From: Anoplopoma fimbria
Taxonomy: Eukaryota; Chordata; Actinopteri; Perciformes; Anoplopomatidae
NCBI RefSeq assembly: GCF_027596085.1
Contig: NC_072456.1
Span: 27,356,669-27,420,668, forward strand
DNA: 64,000 nucleotides
Direction: 5' to 3'
In this document: positions 57,291 through 64,000 of the stretch, in pieces
Numbering within the stretch: position 1 is the first letter of the stretch
Layout: every line of letters starts with the position of its first letter
Notes under the pieces: model-generated
The model's database searches: none
The model's input: the letters and a program-made list of their open reading frames with translations, nothing else
What the model was told of the DNA's origin: nothing
Position numbers and translations under genes: made by a program

Positions 57291-58179
57291 TGAGCCATTA
57301 GCGGTGCTGCTAACGTTACTAGCTCTCCTCCTGTTAGCCTGTTAGCGGTGCTGCTAACGTTACTAGCTCTCCTGTTGGTTTAAACACAGATTGGTTGTTT
57401 ACAATGTAACATTATCAGAGATCAGAGACTAGAAAAGCATAAATGAAGTCCTGATCTCATATTTTACTGAATATTGGAGGATAACGATCGTCAGGAAAAC
57501 TTTATTGAACACTGTGATGGTTAACGTTAGACTGTGGAATAAATCTGGGGTACACATGTGGACAGTATTATTTTATTGATCAGTCTGAGATGAACCTCTC
57601 TGTTAATGTGTTCATGGAGGTCAGATCCTGTTCTGTAAGTGTGTGTGTGTGTGTGTTTTGGCATTAGCTTGAAGACTTGAGTTTCTCTTCCCACAGATTT
57701 TGTTTTCATGACCTCTGCCACCAGAATACCTGAGAAATCTGAGCCGTTGGGAAACGATCCAGGATGAAGGTATCTAAGAGTGATTTACCTTCATCCTCCT
57801 CATCCGTGAAACACCTTCTGATTTATGACCTCACGTGAGGGAGTGGAGTCACTGATAGAGGCTTCGGCATCAGACAGATATCTCAAGTTATTATATTAGA
57901 TTTGATTCGTTCCATTTTTTCCCCGTCAAATAAATATATTCATAATAACAGTCCAAAAACTATAATATACGGTTGTATAAAATGTCTTTAAGATATTTCG
58001 AGGTAGCGTTAAAATTTAACTGAAGCTCTCAAAGCCTTTTGATCATATCAGGTTGCACCACATGCAGAGACAATTCAGATTTCATGCCGAACGGACAATA
58101 AAAGACATAATTTATAAACACTAGATGTGTATAGGGAAAAATAAAAAACTACTAGATATCAGCATGAAACTTCCCCAGT

Positions 58180-58340
58180 TGATTACTGACATTAAGACAA
58201 TTATTTTTTGTATTACAAGTTTTCTGAAATGTTGTGTTTAAATATGAGAATGAGGCATTATCTAATGGTCACTTTTGGTGAATTTAGGAGAAATCTACAG
58301 ACGCAAACAGACAAAGTAGTAAAATAAATGTTTTCTCTCC
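58180..58340. repeat. dispersed repeat family A, copy 3
   Basis: TTGATTACTGACATTAAGAC, ATTACAAGTTTTCTGAAATG and TCTAATGGTCACTTTTGGTG are the reverse complement of 2800-2960. Confidence 0.65.
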
Positions 58341-58561
58341 ACTCGTCATGTGTTATGGAAGAAAAATAGACCAACAATGCAACAACAAAGCTTTTCTAGT
58401 AGAAACACAGAGAAACATGTCTGTCTGATGAAGTCATGTGCAGCCAGAAGTCAGAACTGTGCCGAGCTTCTTCTTCGTCTGTGAAAAGGTCGCTGTGGCA
58501 GCTGCTTCCTCGTTCTCCATCTGTGAAATGTATACGTTCAATGCGGGCCTTTTGTTGCTCG

Positions 58562-58735
58562 GCGGCGATGGCACTGACCCGGGGTCAGCAGTTTGAATCC
58601 CACCGTGGATATACCCATTGTGAAAATATACACACGGTCTCTTATATTTAATGTGGACCAGGTGTCATCCCAACCAGGCCGGAGGGGGAGTGGAGGATGA
58701 GATGCAAAAAAAGAATAAGAAGTGAAGAAAGACAT
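58562..58735 (+). mobile_element. possible tRNA-derived SINE remnant
   Basis: GGGTCAGCAGTTTGAATCCC resembles a B-box/T-arm (GGTTCGAATCC), preceded by GGCGGCGATGGCACTGACCC. The cloverleaf cannot be completed, so this is not a tRNA gene. Confidence 0.4.
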
Positions 58736-61244
58736 GTTTTTCAGTGTTTGTGCACGCGATCTGTGTTTTCATCCCGTCTGCTGTTCTTTCTCACAGCAGC
58801 ATGGAGGTTTGTTGTTCTTGCAGATCTTTATTTACTCTGTAAAGAAATGACTTCTGGCTCCTGAAGAAACTTTTAGTCTGAAACCGGTTCAGCATGTTGG
58901 GTTTACAGTTGAAGCCCCGTTAAGGTCATGATTTATGACTGCAAAAATGAAAATAGATGTGGTTTATTGAGTAATTTGTTAGACTCAATAATCGGTAAAG
59001 ACGGTATTTAGCAGGATGTGGCTGCAGGGAGAATGTGTTAGATCTCTACTCATCAGTTTGTCATTGCACATGTTTGTGATGTGATTCTATTTGCAAAATG
59101 TCGTGCACCAGATCTGCTCTCATGTTGATCTGCACAGACTCAGGTCTCAGCTGTGATCTGAAGTGTTTATTTAACCTTCAAGTTCATTTTTTACAGACAA
59201 TATGTGGGTGAACATAAAACAATAATAACGTCTAAATAAAACGTGTCTACTTTATTACATTACTACGATATACTACATATTCTACATTATTTTCATTATT
59301 AGACTTTGATCTTATTGTGTTTATTATCTGACGTTGTTCTTTGGTTGTATTGTTTCTGATGTAACGCAGGTTTGATTATGAGTCAAATATGTCACTCTAT
59401 TACTTGTGACACATAACGGATATTAATGTGTACTCAGTTATGCCTTTCTGCCGCTCAAAAACAACACATCGCTTGTTAAGAAATAAATCTTTAATTTAGC
59501 AAATTTTGCAGTTTTCTCTGAAATGCTTTCTTTAAAATATCTCCAAGTGTGTAATATTGGCATCATTCAGGATGTGCTTATCCTAAAAAACAAACAGGAA
59601 ACTGCACAAAAGGTTAGGCAGCTCGCAAACCGGTAAAGACTGATGCTTCAGGGTCGTTTCCCCGTTGACGTGACGCCGACATGATGTAGCGCTGACGATC
59701 TTGAAGCGGTGGGTTTGGAAGCAGAGGTCAGTTGGAGTGAAGTCTCACGATCACACGAGTCATGATTCACGCTGGCGTTGATGATGGAGCTCTATAGCTG
59801 AATGTTCTGAGCTCCACAGCAGCTTAAAGCCTCAATCACTGGATCACAGTGCAAAGAGACACACCTTTTACTCCAGTAAATATAAATGACTGCAGTCAAA
59901 GTAGACTTTGTTTTTCCTTTCTTTTTATTGACTCACATTTTCCGATGTCTGTTACATGTCTTTACTGACTTATTAGCGGTTGATTTAATTGCTAAGTGTC
60001 GACGGAGTGGGTTGTTGTTGATGGTGATGGTGTTGCTCACATGTTGATACGGACGGATGTCAGTGACGTTGATCTCTGACACAAAGAATCTTTTCACCAC
60101 GCAGCCTTCAGAAGAGACCGAGTGTTTTATGATGTCACAAAGGAGGTCAGGGGTCAGTCGGGGGAATTTCACATCAATCTTTGTAGAATGTGAGGATGTT
60201 TTACAGTCTGGACAAAGTGAATCCGTATTCAGAAATCAGATTTTTTTTAAAGGTGCACTGCAATGAATTAGCATATTCTCCTGATCCCCTGGATTATGAT
60301 GTTTTATTTAATCTGTCCTTCATGACGCTGTGGGATTTATCCTAAAGAGAAGCTCGAGGTCTGTTTGGTTTTTGGGTTCCTGTCGTCTTCTTCAGTCCTT
60401 TTCTTTTTTTTCTGACCTCTGTAAAGTTGTTTGTGTCGTCTCTCTGTCACGCCACACGGCTCTCGTTGGTCACGCTCGTCGCCGTGAGTCGGGGAATAAC
60501 CTTCAACAGTCCAAACATTCAAGAGTGAAGGAGTACAGGGACGCCACGGAGAACAGATGTGACCCGTCCATCTGGACTCTGACTCTCTGGTCCAAGGTGT
60601 CACTCTGTCACTCTGCTCATGTTTCCTGTCAGGGTTTCACGCCGTTTTCACACAGAGGCTGAACCACCGATCAGCTGAGAGCTCCTTTCCTTACGTAAAC
60701 AAACCTGAAGAGGGTTTCCTGTCTTCACCACCGTGACTCATTGTCAGTGAATGCAGCTGAAGTTCAGCACACAAACACACACACATCAGATGACAGCTGG
60801 TTTACGACTACATCCACACTACTCCGCCGTTTTAGGACCCCTAAAACGGCAACGTTTGAAAACTTGGACGGGCAGAAACTATTTACTAACGATGACATAG
60901 ACATCCACTCACACTACTCTATTGTGTTGCATCAGTTACAAAAAGTCCTTCCCTTATTCGTCACTCTGTCAAAAGAAAACCTACGACAGCCTTGATTACC
61001 GATTGACTACCAGGTTAATTCAACACAAGATTATTTCATATTTCGGTTATTGAAGTAGCCATGTTGCTTCTTTCCCATCTCTGTTGAGATCTGCACATGC
61101 TCAGTACGGATCGGGTAGCTAGAGACAAGTGTTGTTGTTGTTCCTGTGTAGCGTGAATTAACTTGCAGAAACCTGATCCAGAATTTAAGGCTGCTATTTC
61201 TGATATAAGCTGTTGCCTTAAAAAACTTTATTTTTAAATAAAAC

Positions 61245-61400
61245 ATATATTTTTTTATTTTTTTATTTGATTATTTTATTTGATAATTTTATTTATTTAT
61301 TATTTTATATTTAAAAATATATATATTTATATTAACATCATTTTTTATATTTAAAAAATATATATATTTATTATTATTATTAAAAAAAATATGTATTAAT
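61245..61400. repeat. AT-rich simple-sequence tract
   Basis: Mixed TTTATT, ATATAT and TTATTA motifs, almost without G or C. Confidence 0.8.
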
Positions 61401-62024
61401 TTAGATGCATATGAAGGAAAGCAAGGGTTTGAACTCTAGCTTGTGTCCACCTGTTTCTTTACTGAGTCATGTTGTCCAACATTCTGACAAACAATAGTCT
61501 CTTTCTATTAAAGACACATAAACCATATTGCGTATGTATCTACCTGACCTCAGACACTTTAATCTGGTCGGCCCTAATCTCTCCCGGTAGGTGACACACT
61601 TCTGTCCCTGTGAAGTCGGGTGTCACTGCTGGTGACCCGTATCGGGGCAAAGACAAAGCATCTGTCTGCTTAATTAATATTCAATCACAAGCTCCGCCCC
61701 CAAAACCAGCGAGAGTGACATCTGGTGCATTGTGGGTCGACCCAAGCCGCCTTCTCATCACATGTTTTATTCAAATATAAGACAGCTTTCACTCAGACAC
61801 ATGACTGTTTGTAACGTGATTCATTTCAAATACTCGTCGGCATATTTATGGTAACTTTAAAAGTTGTGAAATCTAGTAAAGCATTTTACATAATTTATTT
61901 TTAATTAAGCTCTAGGAAACTATTCTGAGCTGAGTAGCTTTGGGAAGGAATGTATTCACTTGATTTATTGTCTACAGTTAGAAGAGGAGATTGTTAACTC
62001 TCCTATGTCTGTACAATTGATATG

Positions 62025-62105
62025 AAGCTACATCTTGTAGCCTTAGCTTAGCATAAAAACTAGCCTGGCTCTGTCCAAAAGGTAACAAAACATATATCAC
62101 ATATT
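62025..62105. mobile_element. short copy of the GTTAGCTTAGCATAAAGACT fish repeat
   Basis: TTAGCTTAGCATAAAAACTA and GCCTGGCTCTGTCCAAAAGG match the left end of 47690-48190. Confidence 0.6.
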
Positions 62106-62397
62106 TACTTTCTTCCTTGGAAGTTGAACTATTTCATATTAAAGGAGATAATTCCTCAAGTGTATGAACATACTATACATATATTATATATCTATCTTTA
62201 GGCACCATTAAGACCATACATTTGGAGGCCAAAGTAAATTTTTGGTGGCCCCAAAACAGTGAAACAGTGAAACAGAAAAAGGCAATTTAACACATCATCC
62301 TCTACTGTGACATTATCAGAATGAAAACATGTATTTAGCTGTTAAAACTGAAAAATCTTTTTCTGCCAGAAAAAGTCACCGTGTGGACACAGGTTTA

Positions 62398-62418
62398 AAA
62401 AAAAAAAAAAAAAAAAAG
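62398..62418. repeat. poly(A) run
   Basis: About twenty A bases. The neighbouring GGCAACCA and TGGTGGCC repeats suggest a retroposed or slippage-prone sequence, but no target-site duplication was identified. Confidence 0.7.
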
Positions 62419-64000
62419 GCAACCACATTTTTAGTGTTGGCAACCATACGCTGATGCCTGGTTGCCTGGCGACCACTTTTAAAAGTTGCTGTGGATGTCA
62501 GCGGTGATGTTGTGAACATCGCTCATCTGGCTGCTGTTTGAGGCCACGATCACATCGAGAAGCGTCGCTACAAACCATCTCGTCGTTTCTTTAGACACGC
62601 ATAAAAGTTATTACTTCAAACTTCCCGATCCTCTTATTCTTATTCATAAACGGGTCTGTGGAGCTGCAACAAAGTTGCTCTGTAACCCCAAACACTGTCT
62701 GGACTGTGGAGACCAGATCACGAGCACCGTTTCCCTTCTCCCTCCTCGTCTCTCTGTGAGGGTGTTCCTGTTGATCCACGGTTCACCCTGCTGTGATGTC
62801 ACGCCCAGTGGAGCCAGACTAATCACAGCCACCTCCCAGGATCATCCCACACCATTCGTCTTCTAGACAGCTTCTACTGCTTAGTCAGAGTAGAAGAAGA
62901 ATGCTGTTCTCACCAAATGTGAAGCAAGTTTTCAAGTTACTCGTGGGAGTTTGATGGCGGGATTGTTTGTGTTTATTTGCGTCACTGGCTAGACAAATCG
63001 GAAAGGAACAGGGGTTTTCCTCTGTAAAGACAAGGTTTCATCAATCATGGCTGAAATAACCACTATTGTTGATTAATATATATATTGTTGAGTCCCAGAT
63101 ATCCTGAGGAAACTAAACACTGTCGTGTCCGGGTTCATCATTTCACAGAGCTGTATTCACTGTATCTATCAAGCCACACATCAACTCATTTACTACAGCA
63201 GTTTGAACCCAAAATAAACAGACTTAGCTGCAAGTTAATTACATTAAACGGATAAAAAAAATGCCAAAATAACTACATTATTATGCCAAATTGTAAAAAG
63301 TCTTAATTCATGTTTTGTTAGGTTTGTCCGCAAGAAGACAAGCAAGCGACTTTTAAAATGCTTGTTTTTTAAATGGAGTTTGGATTCATCAGCGCTAGGC
63401 TATGCTAAGACCTTAGCTGCTCCATCAACACTCAAAATAACAGCACAAATCCATCCAAACTCCATTAAGAAAAGAAGGATTTTAAAAGTTGTTTGCTCGT
63501 CGTCTTGCAGACAGACCTAACAAAGCTTCAATTCAGACTTTTTACAAATCTTCATCATTATGTCATTATTTCGGCATCCTTTTTAACCCTTTTATTGCAA
63601 TTAAATCACAGCAGAATTGTTTATTTTGTGTTAATACAGCTGTAGTGTTGTACAAAATTTGCATCTACTCGCGTCCATTCGCATCTTTGCATTGACTTTG
63701 TACGTAATCGCTTCACCCAAACAACTCGCATGTCTTCCTGGACCTCAAACGTTGGTTTCTCCTTCAGTGCAGTTCATCTGTTCTTGACCCAGCCTTGTGA
63801 AGATGCCAATTAAAAGCCCCTTTATCTCATCGTGCCCTTAAAGGCAGCTCGTTCTGCACACAGTGACTGTTGGAGTGGCCTGTGTGGAAGACTTCAGCGG
63901 TCTCTAAAAGCATTGTTGGCTCTGCTCTCCGCTCACATTCTTGCAGCTCTCGGCCTCCTGACCACACAAGAAGGAGGAGAGACCGAGCACTCCTCAAATA

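Larger units (their letters stand above)
37109..64000 (+). other. nhs intron 1 (partial)
   Basis: The first intron of NHS is very long in vertebrates. Nearly 27 kb here contain no recognisable second exon: no segment resembling [20 protein letters not shown] was seen. Contents are a tandem duplication next to the donor, microsatellites, a CRE-rich minisatellite, transposon fragments and several non-repetitive blocks. Stretches 38265-41340, 44000-46080, 48750-50030 apart from the CT run, and 59000-61200 show nothing else that could be identified. Confidence 0.7.

Noticed and set aside
58562..58640. A possible tRNA gene
   Set aside because: Only a B-box-like segment is present. The acceptor stem and anticodon arm cannot be formed, so it is at most a SINE relic.
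37109..64000. Further nhs exons
   Set aside because: No stretch resembling the conserved exon 2 region with matching phase was found by eye on the plus strand.

Overview
This is vertebrate nuclear DNA, almost certainly from a teleost fish. The genes are split into short exons with GT/AG borders and long AT-rich introns. The non-coding DNA is full of repeat families common in fish, such as the TCATTTAGCAGACGCTTTT element and short inverted-repeat elements ending in CTTAAAGGGACAGTGTGTA, plus long CA, TA, CT, CTTTA and GAG microsatellites. There are no operons, CRISPR arrays or bacterial features.

Three protein-coding genes are recognisable. (1) Positions 1108-2135, minus strand: the first four coding exons of collectrin (cltrn/tmem27). 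The gene continues off the left edge. (2) Positions 5904-27344, plus strand: the complete coding region of reps2 (RalBP1-associated EH-domain protein 2), 19 coding exons for about 660 residues. Its 3' UTR runs to about 28275. (3) Positions 36826-37108, plus strand: coding exon 1 of nhs (Nance-Horan syndrome protein). Its first intron fills the rest of the window (37109-64000), and no second nhs exon was found. The order and orientation cltrn(-), reps2(+), nhs(+) match the relative order on human Xp22, but here the genes are closely packed.

Layout: 1-1107 cltrn intron; 1108-2135 cltrn exons 1-4; 2136-5600 divergent intergenic DNA with a TA microsatellite and a 21-bp minisatellite; 5600-28275 reps2, with repeats in introns 1, 4, 9, 11, 13, 15 and 18; 28280-36590 intergenic DNA with transposon relics, a LINE fragment and a 3.2-kb minisatellite; 36590-37130 GC-rich nhs promoter and exon 1; 37109-64000 nhs intron 1 with a tandem duplication, a minisatellite carrying seven exact TGACGTCA sites, and many repeat remnants.

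The most notable observations are these. A roughly 3.2-kb array of 22-bp and 10-bp units ends about 390 bp before the nhs start codon, and its unit resembles the terminus of a local short transposon family. Two single-base-type frame disruptions in reps2 (exons 8 and 13) both lie in C runs. A decayed partial duplicate of reps2 exon 8 lies in intron 4. A near-consensus HNF1 site lies just upstream of cltrn. No wholly new biological system was identified; the window looks like ordinary teleost DNA with unusual repeat biology. All homology statements come from recalled family sequences, not from a search.
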